This document shows positions 1 to 9,872 of a stretch of 64,000 bases of DNA, piece by piece. This DNA is from GCA-2725625 sp964574215 (lineage in GTDB: Bacteria; Pseudomonadota; Alphaproteobacteria; Rhodospirillales; UBA2165). Position 1 is the first letter of the stretch. Every line of letters begins with the position of its first letter. The position numbers were made by a program, and so were the translations under genes. The notes beneath the pieces were generated by a model, which saw nothing but the letters and a program-made list of their open reading frames with translations, was not told the origin of the DNA and did no database searches. The stretch spans positions 50,338-114,337 of the forward strand of contig CAZNLR010000009.1 in assembly GCA_964574215.1 (NCBI GenBank), in the 5' to 3' direction.

Positions 1-61
1 GGGATTACATGCTGGAAATTTGTAAACTCACTTCTCCACAAATCGGAACGATAGGTTTCGG

Positions 62-1390
62 ATGCGAGATCGATCAGAAATGAGCCATGTATTAAATAAA
101 TTTCCGAACACACCTCCGAACCCCTTCGTCGACAAGGCGGAGGGCGTTTATATCTACACGGAAGATGACCGCAAAATTTTAGATGCGACCGCCGGATGGT
201 GTTCGCAAATGGTGCTGGGATACAATCAGCCCGAGGTTCTCGATGCGATGCGGCGCCAAATGGAGAAGTTCTGCCATATGGATCACAACATATGGCGGCA
301 CCGGGAAATGGAGGAACTGGCTGAGTTATTGCTTTCGCGGGCGCCCAAGGGCCTCAACAAGGTTTATTTTGCCGGAAACAGTGGCAGCGAATCCGTCGAA
401 GCGGCCCTAAAAATCAGCTATCAGGTTCATTTTGATAAGGGCAATAAGGATAAGACCTGGATTATATCGAGGGATCAGAGTTACCACGGTGCCACCTTAC
501 AAAGCATCGCCGTGTCCGAGCGTGACATTCTGGATTTTTACGAACCCTTGCTACCGGAAAGAAAGGTGCGCATTCCTCAACATTATCCTCTCCGTATGAT
601 GCGCCCTGGTGAAAGCCTCGACGAATACGCCCGTCGAAGCGCTGATGATCTTGAAGACAAAATTCTGGAATTGGGCGCCGATAATGTAGCTTGTTTTCTT
701 GGCGAGACCGTCATGGGCCAATTGCAGGGCGATGTCACACCTGCGCCCAAATATTGGAAATACATTCGGGAAATCTGTGATCGTTATGATGTCCACCTCA
801 TATTGGATGAAGTTTATTGCGGATTGGGCCGGAGCGGAAAGGTCTATTGCTGCGAATGGGATGGGATCGTTCCCGACTTCGTCTGCTTCGGAAAAACATT
901 GGGAGCTGGCTATGCGCCGATAAGCGTGGTCATTACCCGCGACGAAATGGAAGAAACAATGGCCCGTGGCCAAGGGCGCATACAGCACGGCCATACCCAC
1001 CAAGGGTATTCCCTCGGTGTGGCGGCGGCGCTGGCAGTACAAAAAATTGTCCAAACCGATAGCCAACTCGAGCACATCCATTCAATGGGCGAGTACTTGA
1101 GAAGTAATTTGGGCCATGAACTCAGGCAGCATCCATTTTTCCGTGACCTTCGAGGACGCGGGCTGATGGTTTCGATGGAATATAATTGCGCCGATAATCC
1201 CAAGTTCGGGCAGGAAGTGTTTGAAGCGGTGAGGGACAAGCACAATATTCTGATCAGTTCGAAATGGCACCGGATTTCTGTCTCTCCACCATTCATATTA
1301 ACGCATTCGCAAGCAGACGAAGTGGTCGGCGCCATTGTTGATGAGTTCAAGCAAACTGCCGAACGTTTTGATCTGGTGCCCGCCGAATAA
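62..1390 (+). CDS. PLP-dependent class-III aminotransferase
   Basis: The 442-residue protein has the class-III aminotransferase layout. A glycine/serine-rich phosphate-binding segment (GNSGSES) lies near residue 105. The cofactor Asp249 sits in LDEVYCGLGRSG and the Schiff-base Lys278 in CFGKTLGAGY. Family members move an amino group between an amine or omega-amino acid and a keto acid in the cytosol; the substrate cannot be read here. An alternative ATG at position 80 would remove six residues, and neither start has a strong ribosome-binding site. It is the first gene of a glycan-like cluster, so it may make an amino-sugar or an activated amine, but that is inference. The family call is firm. 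Confidence 0.85.
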   Translation: MRDRSEMSHVLNKFPNTPPNPFVDKAEGVYIYTEDDRKILDATAGWCSQMVLGYNQPEVLDAMRRQMEKFCHMDHNIWRHREMEELAELLLSRAPKGLNKVYFAGNSGSESVEAALKISYQVHFDKGNKDKTWIISRDQSYHGATLQSIAVSERDILDFYEPLLPERKVRIPQHYPLRMMRPGESLDEYARRSADDLEDKILELGADNVACFLGETVMGQLQGDVTPAPKYWKYIREICDRYDVHLILDEVYCGLGRSGKVYCCEWDGIVPDFVCFGKTLGAGYAPISVVITRDEMEETMARGQGRIQHGHTHQGYSLGVAAALAVQKIVQTDSQLEHIHSMGEYLRSNLGHELRQHPFFRDLRGRGLMVSMEYNCADNPKFGQEVFEAVRDKHNILISSKWHRISVSPPFILTHSQADEVVGAIVDEFKQTAERFDLVPAE

Positions 1391-1495
1391 CCTCAAATCT
1401 ATTTTTTGCTATTGAATCGTCTAGCTGCTTAATAATTTTTTATAAAGTATCTGGTATTCAAAGATAATCCTAAAACTTATTCATAATATGCTGGC

Positions 1496-3394
1496 ATGCC
1501 GAATTCCGTGAGCAATACTCCCGACCCAAAGGTACTCTACGCCTTTCATGACCTCAGAATTACGTGGCCGTGTTTCGACTATATTGGCTACTTGGTCATG
1601 GCTGAATGGACACGCCGGCAGGTTGGCGCCGACAGGATTCACGTGGTCATCGTGCCCCAGCCGGAAGATGAATATCACAAGGAAATGGACTGGGAGCTCA
1701 AGCAGAAAAAATGGCGGCTCCACAATTTGGTCGTTCCCTGCAGCTGGCTTTTGCCGTCCTGCCAGTCGATTTCAATTTGCAGTTCTATTGAAGAAGCGAA
1801 AGAGGTGTTGGAAAATGCCGACGGTCCAATATTTCCAGCCGAATATACCATCGAAAAACCGGTCCTGAAGGGCGATCCTTGTTGGCCGGCGATGTTGGGG
1901 AATATGGGCGCCGATATTAAATATTTGCACGCTACCGATCAGGCGATCGACTATATCCGGCTCTGGAAAGAAGCGCATTGCGAAGGAAAGAAGCTGGTCA
2001 CCTTGACCATTCGAAACGCCACCCACAACGTTTCCCGAAACTCGGACTTGGAACTATGGGCCAAATTTGCGCACTGGCTGAAAGATGAGGGATATTTCCC
2101 GGTGGTAGTTCCCGATACGGAGACCGCACTTGAACCTTTGCCTTCGTATTTTGACGGCATCGCATCGTTACCACCGGTATCCTTCAATATCGAGCTTCGA
2201 ATGGCCCTTTACGAGGAGAGCTTTTTAAATACGTTTGTTTCCAATGGACCGGCCTATATGTGCTGCTTCAATCGTAATGTTCATTTTCTACAATACCGGT
2301 CGGGGGAATTCCTCAAGAACCCCGTCAACATCGAGTCGTTTCAAGGTATTCCCCATGGTACCAATCCGCCGTATTTGGGCCAATTCCAGAGATCGGTCTG
2401 GCGGGAATTGGATATCGAGGTGTTGTGCGAGGAATTCAGCAAAATGGCTAATTTCTTGGATGCGAGTTTGGAGGATGGAAGTTACGAAAGTCGCCTGGGA
2501 GCCGATCCCGACAATTGTGAACCGGTGATCGATATGGCGCGCCGCTTCTATAAATATGGTAATTGGGAACCGTTTGACGAGGCCGTTGCTTGGTTAAAAG
2601 AGCAAGACGAGGAAAACCCGGAACTTTGGCACCTGATCGGCCAGGCTAACGAGGCTAAAGCGGAAGACCGAACCGGCAAAGAAGTTGTGATGCTGGACGG
2701 AGGGTTTGACCGGGCGGCGGAGCTGATTTTAGAACGTGATATCGGTAAACTGGATCCACCGACACTTAGTATCCTGATCGACAGCCTGGTGAAGTCCGGC
2801 AAATATGACGAATTCGAATCCAGGCTGGACGAATTTATCGTATTTGGTGGCAAAGACCCGGAATACTTTCTGCAACTTTGCACGGCCTTACACCAAAGCA
2901 AAAATATAAAAGAGCTAAAGCGGGTTGTCATCGAAGTCGTTTTGGCCAAGGGCATCGGGTCGTCTGACCTGTATGGTGGACTCGGCGTGTGGTTGCCTGA
3001 ACTGGGTATGTTTGAAGAAGCCATTCAGTTATTTGAATTTCTGATCACTGTCGATTTTGACCTGGAAAATACCTTTGAACGGTTGGCGGTCATCTATGAA
3101 GCTCAGGAAAAATACTGGGAGGCAATCAACGTTTATCGCTCGGCCATGGATAAAGACGTCATAACGCCACCGATGATGTTCCGTCTGGCCATGAACCTCA
3201 AACAGATCGAGCAATACGAAAGTGCGGCCACCACCATCATCGCGTTACGGGAAAGCGGTCAAGAAAGCTGGACCATGCTTCAGGAACTCAGCACCTTGTG
3301 TTCGCTGGCAGGCAAACAGGAAGAGGCGCGCCAATATTATAGCCAATCCATGGCTCTGAAAGCGGCCTCTTTGGAAAAGGGCATCGTCAAATAG
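1496..3394 (+). CDS. TPR-repeat protein with unassigned N-terminal domain
   Basis: This 632-residue protein is soluble, with no signal peptide or membrane segment. Residues about 1-310 form an alpha/beta-looking domain that I do not recognise; the placement of charged and glycine residues recalls GT-B glycosyltransferases, but no diagnostic motif is seen. Residues about 340-625 are helical repeats of TPR type, with alternating small and aromatic residues such as WHLIGQANEAKAE and FERLAVIYEAQEKYWEAINVY. TPR arrays usually mediate protein contacts. Its place between an aminotransferase and radical SAM genes in a glycan-like cluster suggests an O-linked transferase or scaffold role, which is inference only. 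Confidence 0.6.
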   Translation: MPNSVSNTPDPKVLYAFHDLRITWPCFDYIGYLVMAEWTRRQVGADRIHVVIVPQPEDEYHKEMDWELKQKKWRLHNLVVPCSWLLPSCQSISICSSIEEAKEVLENADGPIFPAEYTIEKPVLKGDPCWPAMLGNMGADIKYLHATDQAIDYIRLWKEAHCEGKKLVTLTIRNATHNVSRNSDLELWAKFAHWLKDEGYFPVVVPDTETALEPLPSYFDGIASLPPVSFNIELRMALYEESFLNTFVSNGPAYMCCFNRNVHFLQYRSGEFLKNPVNIESFQGIPHGTNPPYLGQFQRSVWRELDIEVLCEEFSKMANFLDASLEDGSYESRLGADPDNCEPVIDMARRFYKYGNWEPFDEAVAWLKEQDEENPELWHLIGQANEAKAEDRTGKEVVMLDGGFDRAAELILERDIGKLDPPTLSILIDSLVKSGKYDEFESRLDEFIVFGGKDPEYFLQLCTALHQSKNIKELKRVVIEVVLAKGIGSSDLYGGLGVWLPELGMFEEAIQLFEFLITVDFDLENTFERLAVIYEAQEKYWEAINVYRSAMDKDVITPPMMFRLAMNLKQIEQYESAATTIIALRESGQESWTMLQELSTLCSLAGKQEEARQYYSQSMALKAASLEKGIVK

Positions 3395-3412
3395 AGTTCG
3401 TTGAGAATTTGC

Positions 3413-4933
3413 TTAATTAATCAGCAAGTTGCCGCCGTCGGTGCGGAACAGGACCTGGCGTTTGTCTTCGTCTTTCACGCCGGCATGCATCGATTCACCG
3501 CGGTCGCTTAATCCCGACGTTACGGCGTCGCGGGTTGCCTGTCGGATGGTAGCAAGTTCGGATTCCGGCATGCCCCATATTTCGGCAACTCGATCTCTTC
3601 TTTCCTGACTGCCGAAGTTGATGCGATCCCATTCATAGGCTCTGAGAATACTGACATCTTTAGGGGACCATTCATCGGACTTAATCTGGCTGAACCGCCA
3701 ATTGACTTCCAGGCCGTCCGATGGCGTATCGAAGGCATCCATACTTTCGGCCATATCCCACATTTTAGTTCCCTTGAGCGGGACGGCGATAAAAAGCTTC
3801 ACGTAATCGGCGCCACATTGTTCGGCAAACTTGACGGTCTCCCGTATTTCGTTCCAAGTTTCTCCGGGATAACCGATAATGAAATTGGCCAGGACAAATA
3901 AGCCCATGTTTTTGACCTTTTCGATCAGCGGAGGAACCAGATCAAGTTGCAGCGGCTTCAAAACGATATCGTTCATAACCCGCTGGTTGCCGCTTTCGAT
4001 GGCCACGTTAATGCCGATGCACCCGGCCTCTTTCAATAGATCGAGCATTTCATCATCGAGGGCGAAAATGGCGAAGGCGGCAATAATAAATTTGAGGTTC
4101 AGTTTGCTGTCGATTAGTTGCCGGAGAAGTTCCTTAAAAAACTTCTTTTTGATGACCATATTGTCGTCGTCGATCAAAAAAGACTTGAGCCCGAATTTCT
4201 CTTTCAAATAGGCAAGCTCTTCGATGACCTGTTCCGGTTTTGGCGAACGAACGCTTTTACCACTGATGGCTTCAACCTGGCAGAAGGAACAACCGACAGG
4301 ACAGCCCCGGGTAATAACCGTACGGACAAAAGGAAATTCCGGCGGGCGCAAAGGCCCGTACCGGGCGCCAACCACGACGTAATCCTCCATCCTGACGAGG
4401 CCGTAATCGGGCATGGGCAACAAACTCAGATCGTGGATTAGCGCATGGCTTTGAACCGATATCCGATCGTCTTCCCGGTACACCAGGCCTTCCTTGGGAA
4501 AATCGCCGGCGCCGATCAGAAATTTGATCAGGTCCCGCAGGACATATTCGCCTTCGCCACGAACGGCATAGTCGATGTTAAGATCGGATATAACATTTTC
4601 GAACTCGATGGTGACATGAACACCGCCGGCGATAACGACCGTGTCCTTTTTGATTTTCTTAACGGCTTCTGCGGCGGTATGCAGAATAGAAGAGTATTCG
4701 GAAGTCAGCATCGAAATTCCAACATAGTCGGGTTGAATTTCAGCGATTTTTTCGGCGAACTCGCTTAGGGACATGTCGTAGAATTGCGCGTCGATGATCG
4801 TGACATCGACATCGTCTTCGACCATTTTCCCCAATAGGCACAGAATCGCCGGATTCAAATTCCAAACGGTTTGAATATCGACTTTGTGCCACCTCATATT
4901 CGGGTAGACCAATACGAGTTTTTTGCGGTTCAT
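3413..4933 (-). CDS. B12-binding-domain radical SAM protein
   Basis: The 506-residue protein starts with a cobalamin-binding-like Rossmann domain (about residues 1-140, ending in YAVRGEGE). A radical SAM core follows, whose cluster-binding cysteines are C211, C215 and C218 in GCPVGCSFC. The family binds a 4Fe-4S cluster and S-adenosylmethionine, and many members methylate unactivated carbon or phosphorus using cobalamin. The N-terminal domain lacks an obvious DxHxxG cobalamin-histidine motif, so base-off B12 binding is not assured. It runs convergent with the upstream TPR gene (18 bases between stops). The class call is firm and the substrate unknown. Confidence 0.85.
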   Translation of the reverse strand: MNRKKLVLVYPNMRWHKVDIQTVWNLNPAILCLLGKMVEDDVDVTIIDAQFYDMSLSEFAEKIAEIQPDYVGISMLTSEYSSILHTAAEAVKKIKKDTVVIAGGVHVTIEFENVISDLNIDYAVRGEGEYVLRDLIKFLIGAGDFPKEGLVYREDDRISVQSHALIHDLSLLPMPDYGLVRMEDYVVVGARYGPLRPPEFPFVRTVITRGCPVGCSFCQVEAISGKSVRSPKPEQVIEELAYLKEKFGLKSFLIDDDNMVIKKKFFKELLRQLIDSKLNLKFIIAAFAIFALDDEMLDLLKEAGCIGINVAIESGNQRVMNDIVLKPLQLDLVPPLIEKVKNMGLFVLANFIIGYPGETWNEIRETVKFAEQCGADYVKLFIAVPLKGTKMWDMAESMDAFDTPSDGLEVNWRFSQIKSDEWSPKDVSILRAYEWDRINFGSQERRDRVAEIWGMPESELATIRQATRDAVTSGLSDRGESMHAGVKDEDKRQVLFRTDGGNLLIN

Positions 4934-5033
4934 GTGTTCCTCACTAGGGAGCCACTATAGCCGACGAACATTTAAAAAAAATTACCAATCAACCAAAGAA
5001 ACGGACAGGCGCAGTAGGGCTCGTTCACCAGAT

Positions 5034-5594
5034 TTAGTCAAATGACTTCAATACGGTATCTTTATACTGGCGGATCGCCTCTTCATCACCTGCTTGGGGC
5101 GACCAATTGGGGTGAACCGTATCCTCGCCCGGAATAAAGGGTCCGGACTTGCTTTCATGGAATATTACTAAATCCGAGAGCGGAAACATAGCGTGGGCAA
5201 TGCCGACGGGAATTCGTGCGATAACATTGTCGTGGAGTGTCATTCTTCGCTTGTCGATAACTTGTCCAACATCATCGAAAAAGGGTATGCCGAGCTCGCC
5301 TTCCAGCAAATGATAGCTTTCGCCGTTTTTTAAATGCTCATGCGGGCGGTAATAATTCGAATTGCGGTGAACAATGATCATATTCTGAAACGATGCTTCA
5401 GGACTGCTGTGCAGGCAAATTCGAACGTCGCTATTCTCCAATGCCGAAAAACCCTTAAGCGCGTCTACCATTTTTCTGTCGACGATAGGAGAACCGGCGC
5501 GACAGAAAAACGACGGGGACAGGGCATTGGCATCCTCAACCAAATCATATTCTTCTTTTATTGCATCCCAGAGTGGGCTGGCGAAGTCATTCAT
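5034..5594 (-). CDS. WbuC-like cupin metalloprotein
   Basis: The 186-residue protein has the pattern of the WbuC cupin family: an RICLHSSP segment near residue 60, then metal-ligand motif PHEHLKNGESYH, a GELGI turn and a distal histidine in VGIAHAMFPLS. WbuC-type cupins occur in O-antigen loci, and their exact reaction is not settled. The gene lies 12 bases downstream of the RmlD-like reductase on the same strand, so the two are probably co-transcribed. The pairing with a sugar reductase fits a nucleotide-sugar modification step, which is inference. Confidence 0.75.
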   Translation of the reverse strand: MNDFASPLWDAIKEEYDLVEDANALSPSFFCRAGSPIVDRKMVDALKGFSALENSDVRICLHSSPEASFQNMIIVHRNSNYYRPHEHLKNGESYHLLEGELGIPFFDDVGQVIDKRRMTLHDNVIARIPVGIAHAMFPLSDLVIFHESKSGPFIPGEDTVHPNWSPQAGDEEAIRQYKDTVLKSFD

Positions 5595-5606
5595 GCCATT
5601 GCCATT

Positions 5607-6512
5607 TTATTGCTGAAGTTCGATGTCGGCTGATCCATAAATGGACTGGGCAAATATTGCGCACATATCTTCGACCGCGCTGAAGACTAATCCGGCTTCT
5701 TGGCAGATGCGGTCAGAATTCAATGACACATCTCTTGGCCGGTCCTCAAGAAAAACGAAATCGTTGATGCCGCAGGGCGATATTGAAGCCTTTACGGGAA
5801 GAAATTTATCGACAGCGCCCGCAAGGCAGCGCAACATTTCTAAGCGGCTCATGCCGTTTGGTCCGCCCACGTGGTAAGTGCCCGATAAATTACGTTCGAC
5901 GGACGCTTGGCAGGCGTTAACCACATCCTCAATGAATATTGGACTGAACAACTGATCTTCGGCGCATTCAATACTATTTTCTGATTCGAGCGATTGGAGC
6001 CAATCCATAAACAACGTACCGTCACCCGGGGCGTCTCCATACATGCGCGACAGCCTCAAGATGACAAAATGATCGCAGACCGATTTGATATAATCTTCGA
6101 TGACCAATTTTTGACGACCGTAGGTCATTATCGGACGTGCTTCATCGTCCTCGACATAAGGGGCCGCAGAGCCGTCAAATACAACTTCTGTCGAAGTGAA
6201 TATGGGAAGAATCTTCCATTTATTGATTTGGTCGATAACCCGCTTCACGGCGTCTATGTTTAAGGCGTTCGATGCAGACAAATCCTCGGCGCATTTATTG
6301 GGATTCGATTCCGCAATTAAAACGAAGGCATGACTAATTCCCTCGGGATCACGGATCACATCGTCCAGTTTCATCTTGAGAGCGTCAAAAAATACGCCAT
6401 CGTCGATTGGCGTGTTGCAATAGGTCGCGATAACCTGATTTTGATCAAATCGTTTCGACAAACGGCGGCCCAGATCGCTTGATGCGCCAAGTATCAGAAT
6501 TTTATTCGCCAT
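5607..6512 (-). CDS. RmlD-like NAD(P)-dependent sugar reductase
   Basis: The 301-residue protein is an extended short-chain dehydrogenase. It has an N-terminal nucleotide-binding motif GASSDLG, a catalytic Tyr-x3-Lys in YGRQKLVIE preceded by TSTEVVFDG, and the substrate-binding C-terminal half typical of dTDP-4-dehydrorhamnose reductase and related enzymes (the segment around GTYHVGGPNGMSR is characteristic). The family reduces or epimerises nucleotide-linked keto-sugars in the cytosol. No rmlA, rmlB or rmlC partner is visible in the window, so the product is not necessarily rhamnose. It precedes the WbuC-like cupin in a two-gene unit divergent from the next radical SAM gene. Confidence 0.75.
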   Translation of the reverse strand: MANKILILGASSDLGRRLSKRFDQNQVIATYCNTPIDDGVFFDALKMKLDDVIRDPEGISHAFVLIAESNPNKCAEDLSASNALNIDAVKRVIDQINKWKILPIFTSTEVVFDGSAAPYVEDDEARPIMTYGRQKLVIEDYIKSVCDHFVILRLSRMYGDAPGDGTLFMDWLQSLESENSIECAEDQLFSPIFIEDVVNACQASVERNLSGTYHVGGPNGMSRLEMLRCLAGAVDKFLPVKASISPCGINDFVFLEDRPRDVSLNSDRICQEAGLVFSAVEDMCAIFAQSIYGSADIELQQ

Positions 6513-6723
6513 TTCGATCCATTTGATATCTCATTATATTAGAGAAGATTTCTCTTTTTCCGAGTTTGGAAGTGTTGTTCTATCAATGCAAGTAAATTGA
6601 CCGTCCAAAATGTATTCGCCGATCATTTCATTCTTTTTACGACTTATAAGCATTTCCGGTGTTATCATTTACCCTGCGTATAGCCCCATAAAACTTGATT
6701 CTTGCTGAATGTGGTAACAGGTT

Positions 6724-8775
6724 ATGTCATCACCGATCAAAATTCGTTTCGCCTCGTTGACGCACGAAGGCCATCACTGCGACAATGTCCCCTTGGGCAT
6801 CGCTATGGTGGCTTCTTACGCCGTTAAGCGGTTTGGCGACAAAATTGACGCGCGGATTTTTAAAAGCCCAAACTCATTGATGAAATCGATCGAAGAATCC
6901 ATGCCGGATGTAGTCTGTTTTTCCAGTTACACCTGGAATTTTCGGATTTCCTACGAAATCGTGCGCCGGATTAAAGAGAAATCTCCTGGCACCGTCGCCG
7001 TGTTTGGCGGACCTAACTTTCCTTTGGTTACGGACGAGCAGGAACGTTATCTCCGCACCCATCCATTGATCGATTTTTTTGTATTTCGGGAAGGGGAATA
7101 TGCCTTCGCCGAACTCTTGAATGTGTTGATTGATCAGGACTTCGATCTGAACAGTATAAGTGCCGGGCGGATAGAGGTGCCCAACACCTATTATGTTGCA
7201 GAAAACAACTTGGTCGTGGGCTCCAGCATGCCGCCCATTTTAGACTTGGACGAAATTCCGTCACCGTATTTGGCGGGCATGTGCGATGAGTTTTTGGCCG
7301 ATCCGAAAATCGTGCCGCTTTTACAGTTTGCCCGTGGATGTCCGTTCAAGTGCAATTTTTGCCAGGAAGGGGAAAGTTATTTCAACAAGGTCAGGCGCTT
7401 CTCTGGTGAACGCGTAGAACAGGAACTGCGCTATGTTGCCGCCCGAACGAAGTGCCCCAACCTGCAAGTCGCCGATTCAAATTTCGGCATGTACAAAGGG
7501 GATCTGGAAATTTGCCGTCAAGTGGCGGCAATTCAAAAGGAATTTAACTGGCCCGACTATCTCGTAAATTTCGCCGGGAAAAACCAGAAGGACAGAGTGC
7601 TTGAAGCGGTGAGAACCATTTCCGGCTCGCATTTTCTCAGCGCCTCGGTTCAGTCGACCGACGCTGCCGTGCTAAAAGCCGTGGAAAGGGAAAATGTTTC
7701 TCTGGATCAGATGATTCACGTTGCACGGGAAGGGGCCGATTTAAACGCCAGCAGTTTCGCCGAAATTATTCTGGCCCTGCCGGAGGACACCAAGGCAGCG
7801 CACATCAAATCAATGGCCGATATGATCGAGGCGGAAATCAATGTCGTCCGATCTCATCAGTTTCTAATGCTCAAAGGATCTTCAATCTGCTCGGACGCCA
7901 ACAAGGCGAAGTACCGAATGGAAAGCCGGTACCGGGTCATGCCACAGACAGTCGTTCCCTATGAATTTTTCGGTGAGACCTTTTTTGCGCCAGAGATCGA
8001 TGAAATTTGCGTCGCCAGTCAGACCTTGTCCTATGAAGATTATCTTTTCTGCCGGCAATTCAATTTGACGGTCGAAATATTTTACAACAACGGGATATTT
8101 GCCGAACTGTATAAATTCCTGCAATTGAGAGATATTTCCATTTCAAAACTTATCGAAGACATTCACGCCTATATTTTTGAGAATAAACAGCCCTTGTCAG
8201 CCATCTATAAAGATTTTCTCGTTGAGACCGAAGAACTATGGCGTACCGAGGAGGAATTGGCGGAACTGTTCACACATTCTGACTTCATCCAGGATTATCT
8301 CGACGGGCGCGCCGGCAACAATGAACAGCATATTTACCGTACACGTGCGGTCTTCACCTGTATGGAGGCAATTCACGAGATTGCTTTTGAAGTGGCGCGG
8401 CAGTCCTTGATGGAGGCGGGACTACTCGACGATCAATCGAATCTCTATATCTCCGAACTTAAGAATTACAGTCTATTGAGAAAAGACGATCTGCTTTCTT
8501 TGGACAAAGTCGAACAGCAGCGGTTTCATTTCGATTTTGCCGCGTTGAGCGATATCAGATTTGAAAACGATCCTTTCAACTTTCATCGCCCTCACGGTCT
8601 AGATATCGTCGTCAAACACAGCGATGATCAGAAAACACTGATTAAGAAATATATAGATTTGTATGGTACGACAGAAAAGGGCCTCGGCTATATTTTGAGC
8701 GCCATGTCGAACTTCAACAATTTTTATCGCCAAGTCGAAGGCGTTGAGCAATCAGAGCACAGCAACGTCGCCTGA
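6724..8775 (+). CDS. B12-binding-type radical SAM protein, long C-terminal extension
   Basis: The 683-residue protein has an N-terminal B12-binding-like Rossmann region (residues 1-150), with a VFGGPNFP turn and EGEYAFAELL. A radical SAM core follows with C206, C210 and C213 in GCPFKCNFC. Residues about 440-683 are an extra, mostly helical domain with no motif I recognise. The gene is divergent from the RmlD-like reductase across a 211-base AT-rich gap that probably carries both promoters. The substrate is unknown. It differs from the gene at 3413-4933 in length and in its C-terminal part, so the two are not recent duplicates. Confidence 0.82.
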   Translation: MSSPIKIRFASLTHEGHHCDNVPLGIAMVASYAVKRFGDKIDARIFKSPNSLMKSIEESMPDVVCFSSYTWNFRISYEIVRRIKEKSPGTVAVFGGPNFPLVTDEQERYLRTHPLIDFFVFREGEYAFAELLNVLIDQDFDLNSISAGRIEVPNTYYVAENNLVVGSSMPPILDLDEIPSPYLAGMCDEFLADPKIVPLLQFARGCPFKCNFCQEGESYFNKVRRFSGERVEQELRYVAARTKCPNLQVADSNFGMYKGDLEICRQVAAIQKEFNWPDYLVNFAGKNQKDRVLEAVRTISGSHFLSASVQSTDAAVLKAVERENVSLDQMIHVAREGADLNASSFAEIILALPEDTKAAHIKSMADMIEAEINVVRSHQFLMLKGSSICSDANKAKYRMESRYRVMPQTVVPYEFFGETFFAPEIDEICVASQTLSYEDYLFCRQFNLTVEIFYNNGIFAELYKFLQLRDISISKLIEDIHAYIFENKQPLSAIYKDFLVETEELWRTEEELAELFTHSDFIQDYLDGRAGNNEQHIYRTRAVFTCMEAIHEIAFEVARQSLMEAGLLDDQSNLYISELKNYSLLRKDDLLSLDKVEQQRFHFDFAALSDIRFENDPFNFHRPHGLDIVVKHSDDQKTLIKKYIDLYGTTEKGLGYILSAMSNFNNFYRQVEGVEQSEHSNVA

Positions 8776-8793
8776 TCAGTCGTCCGAGAGCAC

Positions 8794-8837
8794 ATGTTCA
8801 GTGGCAATCAGGGCTCAATCTGGCGCTAACTGAACAT
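8794..8837. other. Inverted repeat between convergent genes
   Basis: Nine-base arms, ATGTTCAGT at 8794-8802 and ACTGAACAT at 8829-8837, flank a 26-base loop. The element lies between the stop of the radical SAM gene and the end of the convergent SPASM gene. It has no T-tract, so it may act as a weak bidirectional transcription barrier or may be chance. Confidence 0.3.
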
Positions 8838-9872
8838 CTTCAAAAGTTCAGCGGCATCTTCATCCAGGTGAGAAACTTCCAAAAAATTCCGGATATAAGC
8901 GCATTCCCGGCAGGCGTCGATTTCATTTTTTTTGAGTGACAGTTGTTTTAAGCGGAATTCCTTCAATTGATGGCCAAGCCAGATTTCCTTCATGGATTTT
9001 TGGTTGGCGTCTCCGATAATTGTGCCGTGACACCAGTCGACGGCGCAGGCGGATACTTCTCCGTTGAAATTTACGTTCATGGAATAAAAGGGGGCCGGGC
9101 ATACATTTCTTTCAGCTGTGGCGTGGGTTCTTTTTTGATTTAAGTTTACCTCGGTACCGAGGGCAAAATCCTTGATGTCTGATTTATTCCACGGTCTCAA
9201 GTTCTCGATATTGATCAGGTGAGAAATAGGGGAGAACTCCTTAAGAAATTTTTCTTTTTCCTGTTCACTCAGTCCGATATCGACAATTTTGACATACAAT
9301 TCAGTGGCGCTTTTGCGGCGTTCGATCAGATCAAATAAATGGGCGACGTTATCGACGATATTTTGATAGTTACCATAATTCTGGGTTACTTCCTTGTAGC
9401 CCGCCGTCGAGACATGCTCGACGGATACCCTTATATGATCGATACCGGAATCGATCAGGTCGGTGGCCATTGAATGGTCCAGCAAGGCGCCATTGGTCAC
9501 CGTCATAATTTTCTTTGTGACGTTTTTTGATTTGGCGTATTCGATCATTTGAGGAAGCTCTTTGCAGAGTAACGGCTCTCCGTCCTTCGAAAAGTTGATG
9601 AGGCGGATTTGCTCATCGAACTCAGTCAGGTCATCGATTATTTTCTGAGCGAAAGCGAGGCTCATATTGCCTTTCGGCCGGCCGACTTTCTTAAGCAGTT
9701 CGAAGTCACCGGTCGGACAGAACACACATTTGAAATTGCACTTGTTAGAGGGCTCGATCATCACGCTCCAAGGCGCTTTCAGTGGTAGATGATCGGCGAG
9801 CCGATCGTAGGATGCATAAAACGTCCTCCGGAATTTGGATACTTTCGCCGCGTAGTCGACTTGCACTTTCAT
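8826..9872 (-). CDS. Radical SAM/SPASM domain protein
   Basis: The 348-residue protein has a radical SAM core with C45, C49 and C52 in CNFKCVFC. A C-terminal SPASM-type cysteine cluster follows, CPAPFYSMNVNFNGEVSAC then CRECAY, which would bind auxiliary iron-sulfur clusters. SPASM proteins mature peptides or act on small molecules, and related ones sit in glycan loci. No short precursor-peptide gene is evident beside it, which argues against a classical peptide-maturation system. The start ATG at 9872 is supported by MKVQVDYAAK preceding the core. It is transcribed towards the previous gene and divergent from the next. Confidence 0.82.
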   Translation of the reverse strand: MKVQVDYAAKVSKFRRTFYASYDRLADHLPLKAPWSVMIEPSNKCNFKCVFCPTGDFELLKKVGRPKGNMSLAFAQKIIDDLTEFDEQIRLINFSKDGEPLLCKELPQMIEYAKSKNVTKKIMTVTNGALLDHSMATDLIDSGIDHIRVSVEHVSTAGYKEVTQNYGNYQNIVDNVAHLFDLIERRKSATELYVKIVDIGLSEQEKEKFLKEFSPISHLINIENLRPWNKSDIKDFALGTEVNLNQKRTHATAERNVCPAPFYSMNVNFNGEVSACAVDWCHGTIIGDANQKSMKEIWLGHQLKEFRLKQLSLKKNEIDACRECAYIRNFLEVSHLDEDAAELLKMFS

